A stretch of 40,603 nucleotides of DNA, taken from contig NZ_BLXX01000009.1 of NCBI RefSeq assembly GCF_014193515.1, positions 174,332-214,934 of the forward strand, read 5' to 3'. A model generated the notes under the pieces. The model saw nothing but the letters and a program-made list of their open reading frames with translations. It did no database searches and was not told the origin of the DNA. Numbering within the stretch: the stretch's first letter is position 1; each line of letters opens with the position of its first letter. This document shows, one piece after another, positions 33,291-40,603 of this stretch. The position numbers were made by a program, and so were the translations under genes. The stretch is from Geomonas silvestris. GTDB taxonomy: Bacteria; Desulfobacterota; Desulfuromonadia; Geobacterales; Geobacteraceae.

Positions 33291-33470
33291 ATGAAATGTG
33301 CGGCGCCGAGATTAAAATGTAAGGGTTCTTCTCACATGAGATTTCTTCGATAGAACGGTGAGTTGCCGCGAAGGTGGTGGGATGGGGGCGAGGTGCGGAG
33401 GAAGGTGAAATGGGGTAAACGTGATGTTCTCATTGGAATTTCTGCTGCGGGGTGGAGAAGGAGTGTGCCT

Positions 33471-33781
33471 GATCCGGCTCAGCGCGAGGGCGCGGGAGCC
33501 GATGGCGATCTGGTGCCGCTGCGAGTCGAGGTGGGGCCTCAGTACCCCCACTCCTCGATGGGGGGGGAGAGGTCGGCATCGGAAACCAGCACCAGCCGCC
33601 CCCGCGCCCTGAGCACGCCGGTCCTCAGGGCGCACCCTTTGCCCCGGTTCTGCGGGTAGCGGATCACCATGAGCCCTCTCAGGTATCGCACACGTCGCGG
33701 TAGTTGATGCAACACTCGGTGGCGGAACGGCAATTTCTTGAGCCCCGTTGACATCGAGGCGATGACCACTATAATCCACCC
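33471..33781 (-). pseudogene. Frameshifted fragment of GT2 glycosyltransferase
   Basis: The frame ending at 33539 encodes NRGKGCALRTGVLRARGRLV followed by a DADLSPPIEE motif, the recognisable metal-binding DxD region of dolichyl-phosphate-mannose-synthase-like family 2 glycosyltransferases. It then hits a stop after EEWGY. The expected continuation (LRPHLDSQRHQIAIGSRAL) is present in another frame immediately after, so a frameshift lies near 33540-33556, beside an eight-base G/C homopolymer. The N-terminal nucleotide-binding part is missing or scrambled, and nothing recognisable follows SRAL...SRI. It has no sensible start. This is a decayed remnant at the border between the G+C-rich che region and the A+T-richer region to its right. 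Confidence 0.7.
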
Positions 33782-33910
33782 TTGTAGATTAGGAAAAGTT
33801 AACATTATTCTCGAATGAGCATCACAGGGCAAACGACCGTTGAGCTCGCGCTGGTAGCAGCACTGCTTACTTCATAAGAGACGACCAGATGGTGCACGAT
33901 AACCTGTGAA

Positions 33911-36121
33911 TCAGCAATCCTCGTTAACTCGAGGTGAAAGGCATTTAAAGATACGGCTCAATTCAGCAGGGTCGGTGGTCGGCAGTTTACAGGCTCTGCC
34001 TTGGCAGACATAAGCTACTGCCTTATCACCATCCGCATGTCTTCCTTCGAGGGCAGGTACAATTCGACAAGACTCAATCATTTGTTCACCCTCGATCGCC
34101 TGTATGAGAATGCTGAATGGCAGGTACGACGATCTATAGATCTTCAGCAATGGGTCAGCAGACTTCACGTTCTCTGGTGGTGCAACAATAACAATCTGCA
34201 ATGTATCTGTGAGATATGCCTGCAGGGCGATTAGCATTTCAGGGACGGCAGTTGGTGTTTCATTTATTCGCGATCCGAATGCGGAGAACGCGCGCTCAGC
34301 AGTTTCTCGATATTCCTTTTGATCAGTAATTCCATAAAGCCTAACGAGATTTTGTAGCATGACGGAATTCCCGGAAGGGATTGCACCATCGTATGTCGGT
34401 TTTTCCCGTGCAAGTAACTCCTCATGTCTACTGCTAGTCATGAAGTATCCGCCACATTCCTCGTCTAAAAATTCGTTTTGCACGACATCATTTAGCGCCA
34501 GTGCATGTCTCAAATGCTGTATATCGCCTGTGGCTTCAAAGAGGTCGAGGAATGCAGCTATCATAAAAGCGTAGTCGTCGAGAAAGCCAATTCCTTTTGG
34601 AAAACTTTCTTGAAAACTGTGGGCCAAGCCTCCGCTGTGAGTCATCTCCTGGCAAATGAACCGTGCTACTTCTTGGGCTACGCCAAGTAGACCCTTGTCG
34701 TCGAGGAAAAAACCGGCTTTGGAAAAGGCTGAGATTGCAAGGCCGTTCCACGAGGTTAACATTTGCTCATCGCGAAAAGGCAATGGCCGCTGTAGTCTTA
34801 CTTTCAATAGTTCGTTTCGGCACTCGCCAACCGTAGTTGCAAAATTTTCAGTCGATATTCCCATTTTCCCAGCAAATTGCTGAATCGATTCTTTCCGATG
34901 TGGGACGCTACGTCCGTCAAAGTTGCCAATCGTGGTAATGCCAAAAAAAGTGCCGATGGATCGTGCGTTGTCGGTACCGAGGACCTCCGTAAGTTCATTT
35001 GGAGTCCAGGTGAAAAAGTAACCTTCTTCACTTTTCCCGTTAGGTCCTAGACTGTCAGCGTCTGTAGCGGAAAAGAAACCTTTTTCAGGTGCTTTAAGTT
35101 CACGAAAAAGGTATCCCATAGTCTCTTTTGCAATTGCTGCGAATTCCGAGGAGCCAGTTACCAGGTAACCCTCTAGGTAAGTGGTTGCAAGTTGGGCATT
35201 ATCGTAGAGCATCTTCTCAAAGTGGGGAATAATCCATTGGCTATCAATGGCGTATCTATGAAATCCTCCACCGATCTGATCATAAATTCCGCCACATGCC
35301 ATTTTGGACAAGGTTACCTTCACCATTCTGCAAAGATCCGAATTGCCAGTATCCCAGTACTGGCGGAGAAGGAACCTGATAGATAATGAGCTTGGAAACT
35401 TTGGAGCTCCGACAATGCCGCCATTTACAGGATCAAACAGTGTGCTGTAGCGTTCAACAGCACGACGAAGTGCGGAAGTCTCTGGTGCAGTGCGTGATTT
35501 ATCGACGGTTAGCATTTGTTGTCGTACTGCGCTCGTAACTTGCTGTCCAGCCAGATGCAGCCGACTAGGGTGATTATTGTACATCTCAGTGATTCGTTGC
35601 AACAGCGCCAGGAAACTCAGGCCTCTCTGGCTATCAAAGGGAGGAAAATAGGTACCTCCATAGAACGGATTACCATCAGGGGTTAGGAAAATGTTGAGCG
35701 GCCACCCACCCTGAGCTCCCATAGTGCCTAGGACATTCATAAATTGGGAATCAATGTCTGGCCGTTCTTCTCGGTCTACCTTGATAGATATATAGTGCCC
35801 ATTCAAAAAGTGAGCAATAACTTCATTCGCAAACGACTCGACTTCCATGACATGACACCAATGACAAGTAGCATAGCCAATGCTCACAAACAATGGCCGG
35901 GATAACTCTTTGGCTAGATTTAAAGCCGTCTCACCCCAAGGGAACCAGTTAACTGGATTGTTGGCGTGCTGAAGAAGATAGGGACTAGACTCTAGAATGA
36001 GTCGATTAATAAATTTAGGTTTGAACTGCAGACGGCGACAAGCAGCCTCTTGCAATAGCTGCATCTGCGGTGCAGTCTCATCGTCGACACCCGGAAGTGT
36101 ATCTGGTTTGAATTCATTCAT
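33911..36121 (-). CDS. DUF255/thioredoxin-fold protein (YyaL/SPATA20 family)
   Basis: A 736-residue member of the family that couples an N-terminal thioredoxin-like DUF255 domain (about 38-200) to an alpha/alpha-toroid of glycosidase type. The hallmark [17 protein letters not shown] and the redox motif C86-H-W-C89 ([14 protein letters not shown]) are present, then [10 protein letters not shown] and [13 protein letters not shown]. The family is widespread from bacteria to man (YyaL, SPATA20), but its biochemical role is not settled. The ATG at 36121 has GGAG further upstream and gives about 30 residues before the conserved part. Codon use is clearly more A+T-rich than in the che operon, suggesting a different history. 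It is divergent from a Crp/Fnr-type regulator. Confidence 0.9.
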   Translation of the reverse strand: MNEFKPDTLPGVDDETAPQMQLLQEAACRRLQFKPKFINRLILESSPYLLQHANNPVNWFPWGETALNLAKELSRPLFVSIGYATCHWCHVMEVESFANEVIAHFLNGHYISIKVDREERPDIDSQFMNVLGTMGAQGGWPLNIFLTPDGNPFYGGTYFPPFDSQRGLSFLALLQRITEMYNNHPSRLHLAGQQVTSAVRQQMLTVDKSRTAPETSALRRAVERYSTLFDPVNGGIVGAPKFPSSLSIRFLLRQYWDTGNSDLCRMVKVTLSKMACGGIYDQIGGGFHRYAIDSQWIIPHFEKMLYDNAQLATTYLEGYLVTGSSEFAAIAKETMGYLFRELKAPEKGFFSATDADSLGPNGKSEEGYFFTWTPNELTEVLGTDNARSIGTFFGITTIGNFDGRSVPHRKESIQQFAGKMGISTENFATTVGECRNELLKVRLQRPLPFRDEQMLTSWNGLAISAFSKAGFFLDDKGLLGVAQEVARFICQEMTHSGGLAHSFQESFPKGIGFLDDYAFMIAAFLDLFEATGDIQHLRHALALNDVVQNEFLDEECGGYFMTSSRHEELLAREKPTYDGAIPSGNSVMLQNLVRLYGITDQKEYRETAERAFSAFGSRINETPTAVPEMLIALQAYLTDTLQIVIVAPPENVKSADPLLKIYRSSYLPFSILIQAIEGEQMIESCRIVPALEGRHADGDKAVAYVCQGRACKLPTTDPAELSRIFKCLSPRVNEDC

Positions 36122-36283
36122 AGTTCGGAGCTCCTATGAGTCACAGCAGATTAATACACGGGTAGATTATATCAGTTGCGAGTTCAAAATACTGCATCTT
36201 AAGTGGAACGTAGTGCAGGTGGTTCACAAGGGAACACTTGGCAGGGGCGAGAATTGCAAAGTAGGTTCGAGAGGGGTAACTAC

Positions 36284-36991
36284 ATGCTAAAAACCCAAAT
36301 CTACCATGATTCGCCACATATGAAGGTTTTACGCGCTATTCCTTTGTTTGCCTCTTTAGAACCAGATGAATATATGGAAGTGCATTCGAGAATAGTTGAG
36401 AAAAAATTTTATAAAAACCAAGTGGTGCTTCTAGAAGAAGAAACCTCTAAATTTCTGTATATAGTCTATGGTGGTAAAGTCCGAGTAGTAAATTTAGGTA
36501 GTGATGGGAGCGAAAGGATACTTGCCGTCCATAAACGCGGAGACATATTCGGCGAGATGGCAATGTTAGATGCTAAAACAGCGCCAGCAACTGTTATAGC
36601 TATGGAAGATTCTGAAATAGGGCTGTTGTCAAAGCAAATTTTTGACAAAATATTTCTGAAAAGCGAAAAAGCTGTGTTGCAGATAGTCGGAATACTTTGT
36701 CGAAGATTGAGGGAAGCACAGTTAATGCTTAAAGCTATAGCATTACCTGATGCTGAAATGAGGCTGAGATCAATACTCAATCACCTGAGTAGGCTGCATG
36801 GCGTAAGGGATGATCGTGGCGTCGTGATAGCGCTGCGGCTTACTCACAAAGAACTAGCAGGGTACACCTCAGTTTCTAGAGAGACAGTTACCAGAATTCT
36901 GCATCGTTTAACAATGGAAGGCGATTTGGAAACTCTGGAGAACAAGACGATTCTACTCAAAGAAAGCTTTTGGGAAAAACAGCAGTTTTAA
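36284..36991 (+). CDS. Crp/Fnr-family transcriptional regulator
   Basis: A 235-residue regulator with an N-terminal cyclic-nucleotide-binding-type beta-barrel (about 18-130; LYIVYGGKVRVVNLGSDGSE and GDIFGEMAMLD), a dimerisation helix and a C-terminal winged helix-turn-helix (LTHKELAGYTSVSRETVTRI). There is no N-terminal Cys cluster, so it is not an oxygen-sensing FNR; the ligand is unknown. ATG 36284 follows AGGGG at a suitable distance; the longer frame from 36203 has no support. The gene is notably A+T-rich. It is divergent from the DUF255 gene and about 600 bases upstream of the polysaccharide genes, which it might control. Confidence 0.9.
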   Translation: MLKTQIYHDSPHMKVLRAIPLFASLEPDEYMEVHSRIVEKKFYKNQVVLLEEETSKFLYIVYGGKVRVVNLGSDGSERILAVHKRGDIFGEMAMLDAKTAPATVIAMEDSEIGLLSKQIFDKIFLKSEKAVLQIVGILCRRLREAQLMLKAIALPDAEMRLRSILNHLSRLHGVRDDRGVVIALRLTHKELAGYTSVSRETVTRILHRLTMEGDLETLENKTILLKESFWEKQQF

Positions 36992-37601
36992 GGGTTTCGC
37001 TCCCTCCGGCGTATCCATCCGCCGCTAATTGCCGGGCACTTACATCTTGCAGTCACCTAACATCCTGCATGCAGCAGTTCCCAATCCTTTTGGGAGAGTT
37101 ACCCGATCCCCTTCAACACCGCATGAAATCATCGATTTGAATTTATTTCTTTGTAAATGATATTATTCAATATTTGCATGATTGTAGTCGAAAGAGCTGT
37201 TATCTCAGTAGTCGTACGCCTTGAAAAGGGCAACCTTTGGCGAGTGAAACGGCTGCTGGATTGTCGGGTCGCGGGAAGAGTCGTCTCGTTACCTGATTTT
37301 ACTGATTTGCAAAGAAACGATAGCTACCGGTAAAATTTCACTGCAAACGACCTCAGGTGGCCGAACTGGTGATTTTCAGGTTCGTGCATATCGGTCAAAT
37401 CAGTTTCAGTTGACAGGACAGCAACCAAAGCTATACTTGTGATAGTTAAGCAAAACTAATTAAACATGCGAGCGATTACTGGACGCTGAGGGAATATCCC
37501 GTCTTGCCGCTCAGTCATCGCCGGCTCGGTGGATTTGACGTTTTGCTCTGATGCCCGTGATTCGGATTAACTGATGGTTTTTTTAACGTAGTGAGGAAGC
37601 A
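36992..37601. other. 610-base noncoding region before polysaccharide genes
   Basis: No gene with a ribosome site and no clear terminator. It is A+T-rich with several small hairpins, for example AAAGG-GCAA-CCTTT near 37225. The stretch around 37320-37430 reads on the minus strand as a short open tail ending FGHLRSFAVKFYR-stop, which could be the end of a lost mobile-element gene, but I cannot identify it. It probably holds the promoter and leader of the downstream polysaccharide operon. Confidence 0.4.
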
Positions 37602-38738
37602 ATGATCGGCACTACCTGGAAGAACCGATACTGGTTACGCAAGATGATAAGAAGGTGTCAAATATCGAATGATAGTTCGACTTGGGACCACGAATTCTAT
37701 CCGGAACGACATTTTAAAGAGAAATTGATTCAAGAGAGAAAGAGAGCGGAGCGCTCAAATAAACCATTGCTTGTGATGGTGATTGATCCCAATACCAGTG
37801 GGCTTGCAGATCGGGACGGTGGAAGTAGATGGCTCTGTGAGAGGCTGCATCACTGTGTCAGACATACGGATATATGTGGAGTACTCAAACCAGGATCACT
37901 TTTTGGAGTAATCCTGACCGAGGTAGAACCAGAGAAGATAAGCACGGCACAAATGATTGTTGCCGAAAAAACACGAGCAATGCTGGCCTCATTGGTAAAC
38001 GAGGAAACGGCACGACAGATAGTGATTGATTTTCGAATCTTCCCCGTAGCCGGAGGACCGCTCCTTTTCGATATGACCTTCTACCCCGAATTGTTTACCG
38101 TGGATTTTCGAGTTAAAGCGGGGGAGATTGTCAAGCGGGCACTGGACGTGCTGGGGAGCATCGTCGGGCTTATTCTCTTTTCGCCTTTTTTTATCACTTT
38201 GCCGATTTTTATAAAGTTTTCTTCTAAAGGGCCTGTGCTCTTTCTTCAGGACCGGATCGGACGCAATGGCACGAAGTTCAAGTTGCTCAAGTTCCGTTCC
38301 ATGTACCTCGACAACGATGACGTCATTCATCGAGAGTACGTGACGAAGCTTATCAATGGCCAGATTTCCGCATCGCAGGGTGTGTTTAAAATTCAATTTG
38401 ACCCGAGGATTACTCCTGTAGGGAGATGCCTGCGGAAATACAGTCTGGACGAGCTTCCACAATTTATCAATGTGCTAAAAGGCGACATGTCCTTGGTTGG
38501 ACCGCGCCCACCAATTCGTTATGAAGTCGAGAACTACGCTGGTTGGCAACGAAACCGACTGATGGGCAAACGTCCGGGAATTACAGGTTTGTGGCAGGTA
38601 ACCGGTAGAAGCAGTACCAGCTTTGATGAGATGGTGCGGTTAGACCTAAAATATCTAACGGGGTGGTCCATTATGTTGGATATCAAGATCCTACTGCGAA
38701 CCCCTCTGGCTGTCTTCAAGGCTAAGGGGGCCTATTAA
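37602..38738 (+). CDS. Sugar-phosphate transferase with GGDEF-like N-terminus
   Basis: A 378-residue protein. The C-terminal half (about 175-378) is a bacterial sugar transferase (PF02397; PglC/WcaJ core), which links a sugar-1-phosphate to undecaprenyl phosphate to start polysaccharide assembly. A membrane (probably re-entrant) helix lies at about 184-206; the catalytic Asp-Glu pair is D283-E284 (SLDELPQF), followed by GDMSLVGPRPP. The N-terminal 150 residues are not the usual multi-span region: they look like a degenerate GGDEF domain (QERKRAERSNKPLLVMVID; HTDICGVLKPGSLFGVIL, with the GGDEF loop lost). The ATG has GAGG upstream. It is the first of three co-directional polysaccharide genes. 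Confidence 0.88.
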   Translation: MIGTTWKNRYWLRKMIRRCQISNDSSTWDHEFYPERHFKEKLIQERKRAERSNKPLLVMVIDPNTSGLADRDGGSRWLCERLHHCVRHTDICGVLKPGSLFGVILTEVEPEKISTAQMIVAEKTRAMLASLVNEETARQIVIDFRIFPVAGGPLLFDMTFYPELFTVDFRVKAGEIVKRALDVLGSIVGLILFSPFFITLPIFIKFSSKGPVLFLQDRIGRNGTKFKLLKFRSMYLDNDDVIHREYVTKLINGQISASQGVFKIQFDPRITPVGRCLRKYSLDELPQFINVLKGDMSLVGPRPPIRYEVENYAGWQRNRLMGKRPGITGLWQVTGRSSTSFDEMVRLDLKYLTGWSIMLDIKILLRTPLAVFKAKGAY

Positions 38739-38762
38739 GTAGCAGAGATAAGGAGCAATATT

Positions 38763-39773
38763 ATGATTAACGTCGGTGTAATCGGCTATGGCTACTGGGG
38801 GCCGAATGTGGCAAGGAACTTCAATGAAACTCCGGGGGCAAAAGTCACCGCTATTAGCGATGCTGACGCGGGATCTTTGGCCAGAGCAGCACAGAGCTAT
38901 CCGGGGATTAGACTTGAACGGGACTGCCAGGGGCTTCTGACTTCAGGGAACCTAGATGTCATCGCAATCGTGACCCCAGTTTCATCCCATTATGAAATAG
39001 CCAAGGCGGCTCTTCTCAATGGAAAGCACATCTTCATTGAAAAGCCGTTTACGGCATCGACCTCTCAAGCAGAAGAGCTGATTGAGCTTGCGGCAAAGAA
39101 TAAACTGAAAATAATGGTTGACCACACCTTCCTTTTCACGGGAGCGGTTAAAAAGATCAAGGAACTCATTGAAGGAGGAATTTTAGGAGACCTATACTAC
39201 TTTGATTCTATCAGAGTAAACCTCGGCCTATTTCAAAATGATGTAAATGTCGTGTGGGACCTTGCTCCACATGATCTTTCCATAATGGATTATTTAATAG
39301 ATAAAGACCCAGTTGCCGTGATGGCGACGGGAGTGGCACACTTCAATCATGGCCTAGAGGATGTCGCCTACATAACGATTTACTTCCCCTGCAACGTTAT
39401 TGCACACCTAAACGTAAACTGGTTGTCTCCTGTTAAGATAAGAACAACATTGATCGGGGGGCAGAAGAAGATGCTCGTTTGGAACGATCTGGTGAACGAC
39501 GAAAAGATAAGGGTTTATGATAAGGGAGTCGAAGGCATGGAAGGTACCAAAGAACAGTCCTATGGCCTTAGGGTGAACTATCGAAGTGGGGACATGTGGG
39601 CGCCAAGGGTGAACCAGGTAGAAGCGCTCAAAGGGGAAGCGGCATACTTTATTGACTGCATTGCGAATGATCAAGTACCGCAAAATAATGGCGAGGCGGG
39701 TCTGCGTGTAGTTCGCCTGCTTGAAGCCATTATAAAGTCATTGAAACAAGGTGGCAAACTTGTTCGACTCTAG
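38763..39773 (+). CDS. Gfo/Idh/MocA oxidoreductase, WlbA/WbpB-like
   Basis: A 336-residue NAD-dependent sugar oxidoreductase. The Rossmann domain begins GVIGYGYWGPN (glycine motif at 8-13), the conserved EKP triad is 93-95 (FIEKPFTAS) and the His motif is in WDLAPHDLSIMDYL. It most resembles UDP-N-acetylglucosaminuronate 3-dehydrogenases (WlbA/WbpB), the first step in making UDP-2,3-diacetamido-2,3-dideoxy-uronic acid. That assignment rests partly on the next gene, a WlbB/WbpD-like acetyltransferase. It has AGGAG seven bases before the start and lies 24 bases after the sugar transferase. The aminotransferase expected between these steps (WlbC/WbpE) is not in the window. Confidence 0.85.
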   Translation: MINVGVIGYGYWGPNVARNFNETPGAKVTAISDADAGSLARAAQSYPGIRLERDCQGLLTSGNLDVIAIVTPVSSHYEIAKAALLNGKHIFIEKPFTASTSQAEELIELAAKNKLKIMVDHTFLFTGAVKKIKELIEGGILGDLYYFDSIRVNLGLFQNDVNVVWDLAPHDLSIMDYLIDKDPVAVMATGVAHFNHGLEDVAYITIYFPCNVIAHLNVNWLSPVKIRTTLIGGQKKMLVWNDLVNDEKIRVYDKGVEGMEGTKEQSYGLRVNYRSGDMWAPRVNQVEALKGEAAYFIDCIANDQVPQNNGEAGLRVVRLLEAIIKSLKQGGKLVRL

Positions 39774-39804
39774 TGTGGTCACTCCCAAGGCTGCAGGAGC
39801 AAAT

Positions 39805-40311
39805 ATGGAAACATACTTGGCGATATCAGATGATGTCAAAATTGGTCAAAATGTTCGTCTTGCTAAGTTCATCAATCTCTACGGTTGCACGATTGGAGAC
39901 AATACGAAGGTTGGTGCATTCGTGGAGGTTCAGAAAAACGCTCAAATTGGTAACAACTGCAAGATCTCAAGTCACACCTTCATATGCGAGGGTGTCGTAG
40001 TTGAAGACAATGTATTTATAGGGCACAACGTGACCTTTATAAATGACTTATATCCGAGGGCGACTAGAGCCTGTGGCGAATTGCAGTCTGAGTCTGACTG
40101 GTCGGTGGTCCAGACGCTTGTGAAAAAAGGTGCTTCCATAGGATCCAGTTCAACGTTGCTGTGCGGGGTGACGGTTGGGGAATATTCGATTGTCGGTGCC
40201 GGCAGTGTCGTAACCAAGGATGTCCCTGCTTATTGCATCGTGGCTGGCAACCCCGCTCGAATTCTGCGCAGCATAAACATTGAGATCGCAGAAGAAACTA
40301 CAGTTTCTTAG
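39805..40311 (+). CDS. Hexapeptide-repeat N-acetyltransferase, WlbB/WbpD-like
   Basis: A 168-residue left-handed beta-helix acetyltransferase. Hexapeptide repeats run through most of the chain (IGQNVRLAKFINLYGCTIGD; IGNNCKISSHTFICEGVVVE; IGSSSTLLCGVTVGEYSIVG) and it ends with the usual AGNPARILR. The loop HNVTFINDLYPRA carries the Asn/Asp and aromatic residues typical of 3-amino-sugar N-acetyltransferases such as WlbB/WbpD. ATG 39805 has AGGAG six bases upstream and lies after the stop of the oxidoreductase; a longer frame from 39751 would overlap that gene and is less likely. It probably acetylates the 3-amino group of a UDP-amino-uronic acid for a surface polysaccharide. Confidence 0.85.
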   Translation: METYLAISDDVKIGQNVRLAKFINLYGCTIGDNTKVGAFVEVQKNAQIGNNCKISSHTFICEGVVVEDNVFIGHNVTFINDLYPRATRACGELQSESDWSVVQTLVKKGASIGSSSTLLCGVTVGEYSIVGAGSVVTKDVPAYCIVAGNPARILRSINIEIAEETTVS

Positions 40312-40475
40312 GCTCAAGACTGAACATGATCTGGCAAAACTTATTGAGAGGCCCCACCCATTCTCGAGATCTTTTCCACTGTAAGGTGGCTTGACAAGTT
40401 TTGAAGACCACTTTTGCAAGAACCCATTTATTTGGGGTCGACGAAAGATCCCTCATCTGGGGCGGCAGGACAAAC

Positions 40476-40603
40476 TGGATCTTCCCCGATCTTGTGGACA
40501 GTCCGAAAAGCTGCTAAAACCGGCAGCACGGAGGGACTGTCATGGCAAAGAAGAGGAAGACGTATTCCAGGGAATTCAAGGTTGAAACGGTTAAGCTCAT
40601 CAC
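40476..40603 (+). mobile_element. Left end of IS3-type insertion sequence
   Basis: A TG-starting terminal sequence (TGGATCTTCC..., then GATCTTGTGGACAGTCC) resembling the inverted-repeat ends of IS3-group elements precedes a transposase gene that runs off the window. The boundary at 40476 is my estimate; the right end is not visible. It sits about 165 bases after the acetyltransferase and may have separated it from the rest of the polysaccharide operon. Confidence 0.6.
40542..40603 (+). CDS. IS3-family transposase OrfA, partial (5' end)
   Basis: The first 20 residues (MAKKRKTYSREFKVETVKLI) match the start of IS3-type OrfA proteins, which carry a helix-turn-helix that binds the element ends; the KxYSxEFKxxxVKL pattern is typical of this family. 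The gene is cut by the window edge, so completeness, the frameshift into OrfB and activity cannot be judged. The ATG follows GGAGGGACTGTC. Confidence 0.75.
   Translation, partial: MAKKRKTYSREFKVETVKLI

Noticed and set aside
33312..33779. A 155-residue minus-strand protein
   Set aside because: Only one stretch (LRPHLDSQRHQIAIGSRAL) resembles a known protein, and it is the displaced continuation of the glycosyltransferase fragment in the neighbouring frame, so it is treated as part of the pseudogene.
37320..37430. Remnant of a transposase gene in the 610-base gap
   Set aside because: Only a short minus-strand tail is readable and it does not match a family I can name; too weak to call.

Overview
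The window looks like a chromosomal segment of a Geobacter-type bacterium (Desulfuromonadota; Geobacter/Geomonas-like). This rests on the gene mix and style: DcuB-type C4-dicarboxylate exchange, a hybrid cluster protein, periplasmic-binding-protein-fused histidine kinases, a PilZ protein, an alternative chemosensory operon, high G+C with strong AGGAGG-type ribosome sites, and degenerate intergenic repeats. The species is an inference; no rRNA or other taxonomic marker is present.

Bases 1-7.7 kb carry single genes of mixed orientation: two very small proteins, an MFS transporter, an MTH1187-family thiamine-binding protein, an NfeD/ClpP-class membrane protease, a protein joining a degenerate receiver to a PilZ domain, a Cys/His-rich small protein and an SH3/NlpC-P60 cell-wall hydrolase. 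Bases 7.8-15.9 kb form a signalling and transport block: a periplasmic-binding-domain histidine kinase, an NtrC-type sigma-54 activator, dcuB, and a second binding-domain hybrid kinase. Between the activator and dcuB lie three copies of one inverted repeat (ATAAC-N5-GTTAT, one with a mismatch) followed by a near-consensus -24/-12 promoter. This makes a readable regulatory circuit: kinase, activator, enhancer, dcuB.

Bases 16-22.3 kb hold the hybrid cluster protein gene (with an upstream Crp/HcpR-like palindrome placed for class II activation), a TAXI-type binding protein anchored by two membrane segments with no permease beside it, and a divergent LysR regulator/MFS pair resembling E. coli ynfL/ynfM. 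Bases 22.4-33.3 kb form one long minus-strand chemosensory operon: STAS, CheA, CheW, MCP, CheR, CheD, CheB, a Cache/PAS histidine kinase, a single-domain receiver and a receiver-less CheB methylesterase. Most junctions are overlapping or closely spaced, and a sigma-28 (FliA-like) promoter with exact 11-base spacing lies upstream of the STAS gene, which ties the operon to the flagellar regulon.

At about 33.3-33.8 kb lies a frameshifted fragment of a family 2 glycosyltransferase. Beyond it base composition drops visibly and the content changes to accessory genes: a DUF255/thioredoxin-fold protein, a Crp/Fnr regulator, a sugar-phosphate transferase with a degenerate GGDEF-like N-terminus, a Gfo/Idh/MocA oxidoreductase plus hexapeptide N-acetyltransferase pair (WlbA/WlbB-like, diacetamido-uronic acid synthesis), and the left end of an IS3-type insertion sequence running off the window. 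This end is the start of a surface-polysaccharide locus. No tRNA, rRNA, CRISPR array or phage gene was seen.
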